A stretch of 10,277 bases of DNA from Candidatus Omnitrophota bacterium (GCA_016206875.1 JACQQR010000110.1:1-10277), one strand, 5' to 3'; numbered from the stretch's first letter, positions 1 to 6,045 are shown. A program made the numbers and translations. Notes: a model not told the origin generated them from the letters alone.

Positions 1-211
1 ATGGCCGGCCGCTTTCACGATTCGTCCCGCCCCAGCCGTGTGGCGGCGTAAAAACCCAATAACTATGCTTCTTGAGTTTGGCACTTGTTTCTCTCTCCCT
101 TTGGAGGGAGATCCAGGGAGATCCAGTGCTTATTTGCAATTTGCTAGGGGGCTGTGTATACTTCAATCGAAGTTATAAAAGTGTTAAAAATCTAGCTACA
201 AAGAGGTTGCC
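1..211. other. Left-edge region without an assignable gene
   Basis: No gene is assigned here. Bases 1-51 read as a short G/C-rich frame (starting MAGRFHDSS) that ends in TAA and could be the last residues of an upstream gene. Frame 2 is also open to about base 178, so the choice is not secure. The rest is A/T-richer and holds a small hairpin and tandem repeat (94-124), an imperfect inverted repeat around ACTTC-AATC-GAAGT (160-173), and the leader of the PAS gene. The inverted repeat lies about 40 bases before the PAS start and could be an operator, but nothing else supports that. Confidence 0.3.
94..124. repeat. Small hairpin with adjoining 10-base tandem repeat
   Basis: TCTCCCT (94-100) pairs with AGGGAGA (105-111) across a TTGG loop. 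The right arm belongs to a perfect direct repeat, AGGGAGATCC at 105-114 and 115-124. No T run follows, so it is not a standard Rho-independent terminator. Confidence 0.6.
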
Positions 212-841
212 ATGAACCCCGAACATCAGAATGGATTCGAAATAAGCGGAAATGGAGTAGATAAGAGAAGTATTGCATTAAAGCGAAAATACATCGCTTT
301 GAAGAAATCGATGAGCCGTAAAATCAGAGAACTGGAAGATACACGAAGAGAGTTTTTTCGCTTCCTGGAGAATCAGCGCGATGGCGCCATGATTGTGGAT
401 ATGATGGGCCGGATTATTTTTTGCAACCCGGCGGCAGTTGAAATTTGGGAATATCCCAAGGATGAAGTGCTCAAACGGCATTTCCGCATGTTTCTTACCC
501 TGGATGATTTGGCCAACGGTTTTAAGCTTTACTACAATGTGCTCAAAGGCGAGTATTCAACTAATAATTTGTTTCGAATCCGTTGTAAAAATGGTTCCAC
601 AAAAGTAGTTGAAATTAATGCCGGACCGCTGCATGAATTCGGCAAGGTGGTTGGCGCGCTTTCGATTATCCGGGATATCAGCATTCGCAAGCAGGTAGAG
701 CGTGAAAATTTACCCAGAGTAGAGGAATTCAAACAGTTGGATCGGGATTTGAGCAATTGGAAAAAGCAGGTTGAAAATTTGCAGGGCGAAGTGGATACAC
801 TTCTGGTTGAATTGGGGCGCGGAAAAAAATACGGCAAATAG
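212..841 (+). CDS. Stand-alone PAS-domain sensor protein flanked by coiled coils
   Basis: The product is 209 residues. A single PAS domain covers about residues 48-160: the core has DGAMIVDMMGRIIFCNPAA, and the end has the FRIRCKNGS strand followed by VVGALSIIRDISIRKQ, the usual PAS-to-linker junction. Residues 17-47 are charged and helical, and residues 163-205 form a second helix likely to be a coiled coil. There is no membrane segment and no histidine kinase, GGDEF, EAL or HTH output domain, so it is probably a cytoplasmic dimer that signals through partners. GAGG (203-206) lies 5 bases before the ATG. A terminator follows, so the gene is probably monocistronic. PAS assignment is firm; ligand and partner are unknown. 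Confidence 0.88.
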   Translation: MNPEHQNGFEISGNGVDKRSIALKRKYIALKKSMSRKIRELEDTRREFFRFLENQRDGAMIVDMMGRIIFCNPAAVEIWEYPKDEVLKRHFRMFLTLDDLANGFKLYYNVLKGEYSTNNLFRIRCKNGSTKVVEINAGPLHEFGKVVGALSIIRDISIRKQVERENLPRVEEFKQLDRDLSNWKKQVENLQGEVDTLLVELGRGKKYGK

Positions 842-869
842 CCAAACGGGTGTTCTTGCAGCAAAAAAG

Positions 870-920
870 AAAGACGGCTTGACGGGCTCTTGTGGGGGGC
901 TTTCCAGGCCGTCTTTTTTT
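870..920. terminator. Rho-independent terminator, probably bidirectional
   Basis: AAAGACGGC (870-878) pairs with GCCGTCTTT (908-916), with two or three more pairs inside, and seven T residues (914-920) follow on the plus strand. Read on the minus strand, the same stem is followed by a T-rich run complementary to the A tract at 863-868. It can therefore end both the PAS gene and the convergent tRNA-Leu transcript. Confidence 0.85.
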
Positions 921-930
921 GTTTAAAAAC

Positions 931-1017
931 TGGTGCGGAAGGGGGGAGTCGAACCCCCACGGCCTTGCGACCGCTAGACCCTGAATCTAGTGCGTCTGCC
1001 AGTTCCGCCACTTCCGC
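931..1017 (-). tRNA. tRNA-Leu (anticodon CAG)
   Basis: The reverse complement folds as an 87-base class II tRNA. The acceptor stem is GCGGAAG with CTTCCGC plus discriminator A, and the 3' CCA is encoded (931-933). The anticodon stem is CTAGA/TCTAG around loop TTCAGGG, giving anticodon CAG (complement of 981-983), which reads CUG. There is a long variable arm (GCGGTCGCAAGGCCGT region), and the T arm is GGGGG-TTCGACT-CCCCC. It is transcribed towards the PAS gene and ends at the shared terminator. Its promoter must lie at or in the heptad repeat at 1026-1112. Confidence 0.96.
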
Positions 1018-1025
1018 GAAAATAC

Positions 1026-1112
1026 AGTCGATAGTTGATAGTCGATAGTATATAGTCACACCCTACAAAATTTGGCTGTTTACTATCAACTATTTACCAT
1101 CAACTATCAACC
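1026..1112. repeat. Heptad-repeat hairpin element, copy 1 (GATAGT type)
   Basis: The left arm has 7-base units from 1026: AGTCGAT, AGTTGAT, AGTCGAT, AGTATAT, then AGTCACA. The right arm (about 1079-1112) has the same kind of unit in reverse complement (ACTATCA, ACCATCA and similar), beginning with TTTACT next to the loop. It fills the space between the tRNA-Leu 5' end and the smpB start. It is the A/T-rich variant of the elements at 1601-1680 and 5083-5170. Confidence 0.8.
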
Positions 1113-1119
1113 AATTTTT

Positions 1120-1602
1120 ATGGGCAAAGATAAAGACAACGAATATAAAACTATCGCTACAAACCGCCAAGCAGGCTTTAATTACGAAATTCTGGAAAAA
1201 ACAGAAGCCGGCCTGGCCCTTGGGGGCTCAGAAGTAAAATCGCTGCGCGAAGGGCGGGCGAATCTTGCCGATAGTTATGTGCGTTTTAAGAATGGGGAGG
1301 CGTTCATCGTCAATTTGCATATCAGCCCCTATTCCCACGTTTCTTTTAATGCGCCTGAGCCGGAAAGAATGCGAAAATTATTATTAACCCGGCCGGAAAT
1401 TGCGCGGCTTTCTGTAGCTATTGAAAGAAAGGGTTTCACCTGTATTCCGCTTAGGCTATACTTTAAACGCAGCTGGGCGAAGGTAGAAATTGCCGTTTGC
1501 CGGGGTAAAAAACAGTTTGACCGGCGCGATGCCATCAAAGAGCGGATGCAGAAGCGAGAAATTGATCGCAGTGTGAAGCGCGATGCAAGAAAAAAGTTTT
1601 AG
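1120..1602 (+). CDS. smpB: SsrA-binding protein SmpB
   Basis: SmpB binds tmRNA and delivers it to ribosomes stalled on broken mRNA. The 160-residue product has the family hallmarks: an N-terminal TIATNRQA segment, GLALGGSEVKSLREGRANLADSYV in the OB-fold core, then HISPYSH. The basic tail (KKQFDRRDAIKERMQKRE onward) becomes helical in the decoding channel. The frame is open upstream to an ATG at 1072, but those 16 extra residues are encoded by the repeat arm, and family alignment begins at MGKDKDNEYKTIA, so 1120 is chosen. No Shine-Dalgarno motif is visible: the leader is repeat arm followed by CAATTTTT. The stop TAG (1600-1602) overlaps the first bases of the next heptad repeat. The tmRNA partner is encoded 85 bases downstream. 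Confidence 0.96.
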   Translation: MGKDKDNEYKTIATNRQAGFNYEILEKTEAGLALGGSEVKSLREGRANLADSYVRFKNGEAFIVNLHISPYSHVSFNAPEPERMRKLLLTRPEIARLSVAIERKGFTCIPLRLYFKRSWAKVEIAVCRGKKQFDRRDAIKERMQKREIDRSVKRDARKKF

Positions 1603-1680
1603 TCGTCAGTCGTCGGTCGTCAGTCGTCGGTAAAGACAAAAGCCTTTTACTGACGACCGACGACTGGCGACTGATAACAG
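1601..1680. repeat. Heptad-repeat hairpin element, copy 2 (GTCGTC type)
   Basis: Left-arm units start at 1601, 1608, 1615 and 1622 and follow RGTCGTC, ending in GGTAAA (1629-1634). After a loop of about 11 bases, the right arm (1646-1680) is the same series in reverse complement, beginning TTTACT. The arms can form a stem of about 27 pairs with several G-U positions. The element spans nearly the whole smpB-tmRNA gap. Its right arm holds a weak promoter-like pair, CTGACG (1650-1655) and GATAAC (1673-1678), 17 bases apart, about 10 bases before the tmRNA 5' end. Confidence 0.85.
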
Positions 1681-1687
1681 TTTTTAA

Positions 1688-2092
1688 GGGGGCGACCAGG
1701 ATCGACAGAGAAGGTTGCTAGAAGAAGAGCATGCAGAGGTAGTGGGGAGGCCTCTCAAAACACCTCACAAACAATCAAATGCTGAAAAAATCAGCTTGGG
1801 TGACAGAGTGGAAGTTCATAACCTGAACTTTGCTCCTGTTGCTCTTCCAATCGCTGCCTAATTAGGTTCAGCGACGTCCTCGAAGTTCAGCCTGCGGGGC
1901 TTTTTGGACGAAATAAGCAGGATTGCGGCGGAATTAAGTTCCTGATTCCAACCGTGAAATTCAGGGAACTCGCCGCTTGTGGATCCCGTTTTCCGGAGAC
2001 CAAGCGGTTAACTCAAGTAGGAAAACCAAGCATGTAGCCGCTTCTTCAGGTGATTTCTTTGGACGAGGGTGCAATTCCCTCCGCCTCCACCA
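1688..2092 (+). ncRNA. ssrA: tmRNA (SsrA)
   Basis: This is a one-piece tmRNA of 405 bases. The 5' end GGGGGCG (1688-1694) pairs with CGCCTCC (2082-2088). Discriminator A and an encoded CCA end at 2092. The T arm is GAGGG-TGCAATT-CCCTC, just before the acceptor strand. The tag frame ends GCT GCC TAA (stop 1859-1861). Taking GCT at 1781 as the resume codon (base 94 of the RNA, close to the E. coli position) gives a 26-residue tag starting AEKISL and ending VALPIAA. The terminal Ala-Ala is the expected protease degron. Pseudoknot-like G/C-rich segments flank the tag region. No terminator follows the CCA end, so 3' processing is likely. The resume codon is inferred; the RNA identity is firm. Confidence 0.95.
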
Positions 2093-2110
2093 ATTTGTTG
2101 AAGGAGATAG

Positions 2111-2377
2111 ATGTCAAAAAATGAAAAGCTGTTAACTAGACTCTTACGAGCCACATCGGATGCTAATATTGGTTTTGAAGCATTGTGTCAGTTACTCAAG
2201 AGCTTCGGTTTTGAGGAACGAATAAAAGGGAGTCATCATATTTTCACAAAGGATGGAATTGAGGAAATATTAAATTTGCAACCCAAAGGTTCTGATGCAA
2301 AACCGTATCAAGTGAAACAAGTGCGCAATGTTATTCTTCAATATCAATTAGCGTCCGGGGAGAAAACAGATGAGTAA
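2111..2377 (+). CDS. hicA: HicA-family mRNA interferase toxin
   Basis: The 88-residue product has the small dsRBD-like fold of HicA. Residues 18-80 match: GFEALCQLLKSFGFEE, then the catalytic GSHHIF (G40-S41-H42-H43), then a short strand pair and a C-terminal YQVKQVRNVIL helix. HicA toxins cleave mRNA, and the histidine after GS is the active residue in the family. The start has a strong AAGGAG (2101-2106), 4 bases before the ATG. It begins only 18 bases after the tmRNA CCA end, with no terminator between, and overlaps hicB by 8 bases. The N-terminus is about 18 residues longer than minimal HicA proteins. The active-site histidine is intact, so the toxin looks functional. Confidence 0.92.
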   Translation: MSKNEKLLTRLLRATSDANIGFEALCQLLKSFGFEERIKGSHHIFTKDGIEEILNLQPKGSDAKPYQVKQVRNVILQYQLASGEKTDE

Positions 2378-2579
2378 ATATGAAGTTATTATTTATTGGA
2401 GCCAAGAAGATAGTGCCTTTATTGCAGAAGTTCCGGAGTTGCCCGGTTGTATGGCCGATGGTAAAACTTACCAAGAAGCCCTGGCAAATGCTGAAGTAAT
2501 TATCCAAGAATGGATAGAAACTGCTGAAAAATCGGGTCGTTTTATTCCTGCCCCCAAAGGACGTTTGAAATACGCCTGA
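2370..2579 (+). CDS. hicB: HicB-family antitoxin (short form)
   Basis: The 69-residue product has the partial RNase H-like fold of HicB: YEVIIYWSQEDSAFIAEVPELPGCMADGKTYQEALANAEV is the characteristic stretch, followed by a helix ending in RFIPAPKG. HicB binds and blocks HicA. This form ends right after the fold and has no C-terminal ribbon-helix-helix or HTH domain, so it may not repress its own operon in the usual way. The ATG lies inside the end of hicA (ATGAGTAA overlap), which points to translational coupling; it also has its own GGGGAG (2357-2362), 7 bases upstream. Gene order toxin-antitoxin is normal for hicAB. Confidence 0.92.
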   Translation: MSKYEVIIYWSQEDSAFIAEVPELPGCMADGKTYQEALANAEVIIQEWIETAEKSGRFIPAPKGRLKYA

Positions 2580-2586
2580 ATTTTAA

Positions 2587-2736
2587 CAGCCGCTTCTTTT
2601 GAAGGTCTCTTTTGACGATTGGAAGCGCGCGCAAATAGACAAACCACTAAAGGTAATTCCGGAATACGCAGCCAGTGGGGATTACAAGAAAAAAGCGCTT
2701 GACCTATTTTTTTATTTTTATATCATACAAATCCTA
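2587..2736 (+). pseudogene. Possible short coding remnant between hicB and the Rrf2 gene
   Basis: After an in-frame TAA (2584-2586) this frame stays open for 49 codons to TAG (2734-2736). Part of it reads like real protein (around DDWKRAQIDKPLKVIPEY and SGDYKKKALDLF), but the end dissolves into the T-rich promoter spacer. There is no good start or Shine-Dalgarno motif; TTG 2599 is the only candidate seen. It may be the tail of a decayed gene, or chance. I do not recognise a family. Confidence 0.2.
2699..2726 (+). promoter_or_regulatory. Sigma-70-type promoter for the Rrf2/sulfate cluster
   Basis: TTGACC (2699-2704) and TATCAT (2721-2726) are separated by 16 bases, and each matches the consensus in 5 of 6 positions. 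The spacer is almost all A/T. The -10 box lies 24 bases before the Rrf2 start codon. Confidence 0.65.
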
Positions 2737-2748
2737 TAGGAATTATAT
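2729..2748. promoter_or_regulatory. Palindromic operator candidate, probably for the Rrf2 regulator
   Basis: The perfect palindrome TCCTATAGGA (2732-2741) sits just after the -10 box, around the expected transcription start, and continues as GGAATTAT on the right. That half resembles the GGAATTAT-type half sites described for CymR, an Rrf2-family sulfur regulator. It also overlaps the AGGA (2738-2741) that is the only Shine-Dalgarno candidate for the Rrf2 gene. Autoregulation is inferred from position and family. Confidence 0.5.
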
Positions 2749-2750
2749 GT

Positions 2751-3206
2751 ATGAAAATATCTCATCGTGGTGAGTACGCTTTAAAATGTCTTATGGCTTT
2801 AAGCTTCAATTATGGAAAGGGAGTTGTGCAACTTCGGTCGATTTCAGAAAAAGAAGGCATTCCGTACAAATTTTTAGAACAAATTATGATTGCCTTAAAA
2901 CAGGGTGGGTTAGTCAAGAGCCAAAAAGGGAAATTGGGCGGATATCAGCTTTCCCGCAGCCCTGAAGAAATCAGCTTAGGCGAAGTGATTCGTTTGATTG
3001 ACGGGCCGCTGGCACCTCTCGGCAATGAATCTGAGTTAAAAAAATTAGTGAAAGAACGCGGCCGTCATTCGGGTCTGTATGCCGTGCTCTTGGATGTCCG
3101 GAATGCCTGCTCCGCTATTTTGGATAAGCAATCACTCCGGGACATTTGCGTAAAAACGATTGAGCTTCAGGAAAAGGGAACTGAAGCCTATATGTATTTT
3201 ATTTGA
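2751..3206 (+). CDS. Rrf2-family transcriptional regulator (CymR/CysR-like)
   Basis: The 151-residue protein begins [17 protein letters not shown], the standard Rrf2 first helix. A winged helix follows ([39 protein letters not shown], residues 31-70) and the dimer helix [15 protein letters not shown] (76-90). The region where IscR and NsrR carry three clustered cysteines (about 91-108) has none; the only cysteines are 13, 120 and 133. It is therefore unlikely to hold an Fe-S cluster and more like CymR, which senses sulfur status through a protein partner in Bacillus. Its stop overlaps a possible TTG start of sbp, and its own promoter and palindrome lie directly upstream, so it probably controls the sulfate transporter genes and itself. 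The effector is inferred. Confidence 0.9.
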   Translation: MKISHRGEYALKCLMALSFNYGKGVVQLRSISEKEGIPYKFLEQIMIALKQGGLVKSQKGKLGGYQLSRSPEEISLGEVIRLIDGPLAPLGNESELKKLVKERGRHSGLYAVLLDVRNACSAILDKQSLRDICVKTIELQEKGTEAYMYFI

Positions 3207-3223
3207 AGAAAATGAGGAAATGT

Positions 3224-4225
3224 ATGTTGCCTAAAAAAATCGCGATTCTCTTATTCAGTTTGGTTTTGGCCGCACCTGCATTTGCCAAGGAAGTTACATT
3301 GCTCAATGCTTCTTATGATCCCACGCGCGAATTTTACGAAGAATACAATCGGGCCTTCGCCAAACATTGGAAAGACCAAACCGGTGAAACCGTGGTGATT
3401 CAGCAGTCGCACGGGGGAAGCGGCAAACAAGCGCGCGCCGTGCTCGACGGGCTGGAGGCAGATGTAGTGACCCTGGCGCTGGCGTATGACATTGATTCGC
3501 TCCATAAACGGGGAGGGCTTGTTCCCGGAAATTGGCAGAGGCGCCTCCCGAATAACAGCGCACCGTATACTTCCGCCATTGTATTTCTGGTGCGCAAGGG
3601 CAATCCGAAAAATATAAAAGATTGGAGTGATTTGACCAGAGACGGAATTTCGGTGATCACACCGAATCCGAAAACTTCAGGCGGTGCGCGCTGGAATTTT
3701 TTGGCGGCCTGGGCCTATGCCTTAAAACAACAAGGCGGAAATGAGGAAACGGCCAAAGAATTTGTAAAAAAATTGTATAAAAATGCCCCGGTATTGGACA
3801 CCGGCGCGCGCGGCTCTACCACTACGTTTGTGGAGCGGGGAATCGGAGATGTGCTTATCAGTTGGGAAAATGAGGCATTTCTTGCCATTCATAAATTGGG
3901 AAAATCGGATTTTGAAATTATTGTGCCTTCGATCAGTGTTTTGGCCGAGCCGCCTGTATCCATCGTTGACTCGGTTGCCAAAAAGCGTGGGACGGAGCCT
4001 CTTGCCAGCGCTTATTTAAAATACCTGTATAGCGATGAGGCCCAAGAAATTATTGCCAAACATTATTTCCGTCCGCGCAATGAGCAAGTAGCGGCAAAAT
4101 ATGCGGATCAATTTCCCCAGTTACATCTTATCACCATTGATGATGATGCCTTTGGCGGCTGGCAGCATGCCCAAGCCAAATTCTTCGCGGATCAAGGGAT
4201 TTTTGATCAGATTTATTCTTCGTAA
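3224..4225 (+). CDS. sbp: Periplasmic sulfate-binding protein of the sulfate ABC transporter
   Basis: The 333-residue precursor starts with a clear Sec signal peptide, [21 protein letters not shown], with cleavage expected after residue 21. The mature protein opens with [17 protein letters not shown], a signature of the Sbp/CysP group. Sulfate-pocket segments known from Sbp are present: [15 protein letters not shown] (S152-G153-G154), [11 protein letters not shown] and ISWENEA (W214). Length is typical. ATG 3224 is chosen because GAGGA (3214-3218) lies 5 bases upstream and the signal peptide then starts cleanly; TTG 3203 and ATG 3212 are in-frame alternatives. It follows the Rrf2 gene without a gap for a promoter, so the two are probably co-transcribed. 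Sulfate is the likely ligand; thiosulfate cannot be excluded. Confidence 0.95.
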   Translation: MLPKKIAILLFSLVLAAPAFAKEVTLLNASYDPTREFYEEYNRAFAKHWKDQTGETVVIQQSHGGSGKQARAVLDGLEADVVTLALAYDIDSLHKRGGLVPGNWQRRLPNNSAPYTSAIVFLVRKGNPKNIKDWSDLTRDGISVITPNPKTSGGARWNFLAAWAYALKQQGGNEETAKEFVKKLYKNAPVLDTGARGSTTTFVERGIGDVLISWENEAFLAIHKLGKSDFEIIVPSISVLAEPPVSIVDSVAKKRGTEPLASAYLKYLYSDEAQEIIAKHYFRPRNEQVAAKYADQFPQLHLITIDDDAFGGWQHAQAKFFADQGIFDQIYSS

Positions 4226-4235
4226 TGCGTAAATA

Positions 4236-4257
4236 ACTTGAGAGCCACTTGAGAGCC
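4236..4257 (+). repeat. Perfect 11-base tandem duplication before cysT
   Basis: ACTTGAGAGCC occurs at 4236-4246 and again at 4247-4257. Each copy carries GAGAG, a weak Shine-Dalgarno motif. The second GAGAG (4251-4255) ends 4 bases before the cysT ATG, so the duplication doubles or shifts the ribosome-binding site. Confidence 0.85.
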
Positions 4258-4259
4258 AT

Positions 4260-5090
4260 ATGATATTTGTTCCAAAACAAAAAAGTATTTTGCCGGGCTT
4301 TGGATTGTCCATGGGATTCACCCTGGCCTATCTGGGTCTTCTGGTGCTTATTCCGCTTTCCATGCTTTTCTTGCGATCCGCTTCTTTGAGCTGGAGTGAT
4401 TTCTGGGCAACGGCTTTTTCTTCTCGTACTTTGGCCGCTTACAAATTGAGCTTCGGAGCCTCGTTGCTGGGAGCTTCGATCAACGCGGTATTCGGATTTT
4501 TAGTGGCTTGGGTTTTGGTGCGTTATGAATTTCCGGGAAAACGCATGATGGACGCCCTCGTCGATATGCCCTTTGCTTTACCCACGGCGGTGGCGGGAAT
4601 TGCTCTTACGGCTATCTACTCTCAAAATGGCTGGATGGGAAAATTATTGGCCCCGTTCGGCATTCAGGCCGCTTTTTCTCCTTTAGGTGTTGTTATTGCT
4701 CTTACTTTTGTGGGTCTTCCCTTTGTGGTGCGCACATTGGAGCCTGTTCTTCAGGAAATAGATAAGGAAGTGGAAGAAGTCGCAGCCAGTTTAGGCGCAA
4801 ACCGTTTGCAAACTTTCTTGAAAGTTATTTTTCCGGCCTTAGGCCCGGCACTTCTCACCGGTTTTTCGCTGGCCTTCGCCCGCGCTTTGGGGGAGTATGG
4901 CTCCGTGGTGTTTATTTCGGGAAATATGCCGTTCAAAACCGAAATTGTTCCCTTGCTCATCATGACCAAACTTGAACAATATGACTACACCGGCGCCAGG
5001 GTGATTGCTGTAGTGATGCTTGTAGCCTCTTTTTCTCTTTTGTTGGTGATTAACTTGCTTCAGGCCTGGACGCGGAGAGGACAGTCGTGA
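4260..5090 (+). CDS. cysT: Sulfate ABC transporter permease CysT (CysU)
   Basis: CysT is one of two inner-membrane subunits forming the sulfate channel. The 276-residue protein has about six hydrophobic segments (near 18-38, 66-90, 104-122, 142-160, 195-222 and 248-270). The conserved cytoplasmic EAA loop, which docks on CysA, lies at about 172-192 ([20 protein letters not shown], including the invariant glycine). [17 protein letters not shown] and [14 protein letters not shown] are typical of the CysT family. It follows sbp by 34 bases. The stop TGA (5088-5090) lies inside the first unit of a heptad repeat, so the final residues GQS are read partly from the repeat. Confidence 0.94.
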   Translation: MIFVPKQKSILPGFGLSMGFTLAYLGLLVLIPLSMLFLRSASLSWSDFWATAFSSRTLAAYKLSFGASLLGASINAVFGFLVAWVLVRYEFPGKRMMDALVDMPFALPTAVAGIALTAIYSQNGWMGKLLAPFGIQAAFSPLGVVIALTFVGLPFVVRTLEPVLQEIDKEVEEVAASLGANRLQTFLKVIFPALGPALLTGFSLAFARALGEYGSVVFISGNMPFKTEIVPLLIMTKLEQYDYTGARVIAVVMLVASFSLLLVINLLQAWTRRGQS

Positions 5091-5170
5091 GTCGTCGGTC
5101 GTGAGAACAGGTTTTATGATAATTTGTTTTTACTCACGACTCACGACTCACGACTGACGACTCACGACTT
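5083..5170. repeat. Heptad-repeat hairpin element, copy 3 (GTCGTG type)
   Basis: Left-arm units start at 5083, 5090 and 5097 (AGTCGTG, AGTCGTC, GGTCGTG) and then decay. After an A/T-rich loop, the right arm (about 5129-5170) is a longer series of the same unit in reverse complement (repeated CACGACT), beginning TTTACT. It occupies nearly the whole cysT-cysW gap inside an operon and can form a long RNA hairpin. It contains the cysT stop codon. Confidence 0.85.
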
Positions 5171-5181
5171 TATTTTAAAAT

Positions 5182-6021
5182 ATGACAAAATCCACTACAG
5201 AACCCATTTGGATACGCTGCGCTTTAATCGGTACTGCCATTTTCTTTCTGGCCCTCTTTCTTTTTATGCCCATGGCCGCGGTATTTATCGGTGCGCTAAA
5301 AAAAGGGCTGGTTGTTTTTCTTCAATCATTGATCGAACCGGACACACTAGCCTCGGTGCGTCTTACACTTTTAGTGGCTGCCATCACCGTTCCCTTAAAT
5401 ACAGTATTTGGCGTTGCCGCTGCGTGGGCGATCACCAAATTTAACTTTCGGGGGAAACATGTTCTGTTAACGCTAATCGATATTCCCTTCACCGTCTCGC
5501 CGGTTATCTCCGGCATGATTTTTGTTTTGCTTTTTGGGGCGCAAAGCGCACTGGGGGCGTGGCTCATCGCTTGCGACATCAAAATTATTTTTGCTGTGCC
5601 GGGCATTGTGATTGCCACGATGTTTGTCACATTCCCGTTTGTGGCGCGCGAGCTGATTCCTCTTATGCAGTCCCAAGGCATTGAAGAAGAGGAGGCTTCC
5701 CTTACGCTGGGAGCCGGCGCTTGGCAAACGTTTTTCCGCGTCACACTGCCCAATATTAAATGGAGCCTTCTCTACGGCGTCGTTCTTACGAACGCCCGGG
5801 CGATGGGTGAGTTTGGCGCAGTGTCCGTTGTTTCCGGGCATATCCGGGGCGCAACCAACACCATGCCTCTGCAGGTGGAGATTCTTTACAACGAATATAA
5901 TTTTGCCGCGGCCTTTGCCGTGTCATCGATCCTCACGATGCTGGCCTTGGTAACCTTGGCGGCGAAGCGGTTTATTGAATGGAAGTCTGTAGTTAATTGT
6001 CATTCCCGTTCCAGCTCGTAG
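5182..6021 (+). CDS. cysW: Sulfate ABC transporter permease CysW
   Basis: CysW is the second channel subunit, pairing with CysT. It has 279 residues and about six hydrophobic segments (near 16-39, 60-84, 99-121, 134-155, 195-219 and 240-262). The EAA loop at about 170-190 is EEASLTLGAGAWQTFFRVTLP. The stretch FTVSPVISGMIFVLLFG and the end of the fold (MGEFGAVSVVSGHIRG, then LQVEILYNEYNF) are characteristic of CysW. No Shine-Dalgarno motif is seen; the leader after the heptad repeat is TTATTTTAAAAT. The last seven residues (CHSRSSS) and the TAG stop are read from a TGTCATTCC-type palindrome, so the natural C-terminus was probably replaced or extended by that insertion. Confidence 0.94.
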   Translation: MTKSTTEPIWIRCALIGTAIFFLALFLFMPMAAVFIGALKKGLVVFLQSLIEPDTLASVRLTLLVAAITVPLNTVFGVAAAWAITKFNFRGKHVLLTLIDIPFTVSPVISGMIFVLLFGAQSALGAWLIACDIKIIFAVPGIVIATMFVTFPFVARELIPLMQSQGIEEEEASLTLGAGAWQTFFRVTLPNIKWSLLYGVVLTNARAMGEFGAVSVVSGHIRGATNTMPLQVEILYNEYNFAAAFAVSSILTMLALVTLAAKRFIEWKSVVNCHSRSSS

Positions 6022-6033
6022 GCCGGAATGACA
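5998..6033. repeat. TGTCATTCC-type palindrome at the cysW 3' end
   Basis: TGTCATTCC (5998-6006) and GGAATGACA (6025-6033) are perfect 9-base inverted ends. The cysW stop codon (6019-6021) lies in the loop. The ends are shared with the element at 8201-8311 and, with one mismatch, with 6046-6136. Confidence 0.85.
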
Positions 6034-6045
6034 CGTATTCTGATG

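Noticed and set aside
532..1059. Minus-strand frame of 175 codons
   Set aside because: It runs through the tRNA-Leu gene and the terminator and opposes the PAS gene. Its ELADALDSGSS-type stretch is the familiar false translation of a leucine tRNA.
1072..1119. Upstream ATG extending SmpB by 16 residues
   Set aside because: The extension is encoded by the heptad repeat arm and has no similarity to SmpB N-termini, which begin at MGKDKDNEYK.
1026..1680. CRISPR-like array
   Set aside because: The units are 7 bases, contiguous and arranged as facing arms. There are no 25-40 base repeats with unique spacers and no cas genes.
2591..2627. CGCTTC/GAAGCG inverted repeat as a hicAB terminator
   Set aside because: The stem is only six pairs with a 25-base loop and no T run follows.
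3783..4019. Second plus-strand frame inside sbp, suggesting a frameshift
   Set aside because: The sbp frame is complete with conserved motifs on both sides, so this is a shadow.
5124..5444. Plus-strand frame of 106 codons
   Set aside because: It begins in the heptad repeat and overlaps the well-supported CysW frame.
5322..5841. Minus-strand frames of 122-143 codons opposite cysW
   Set aside because: Low-complexity shadows of a strong membrane-protein gene, with no start signals or family features.
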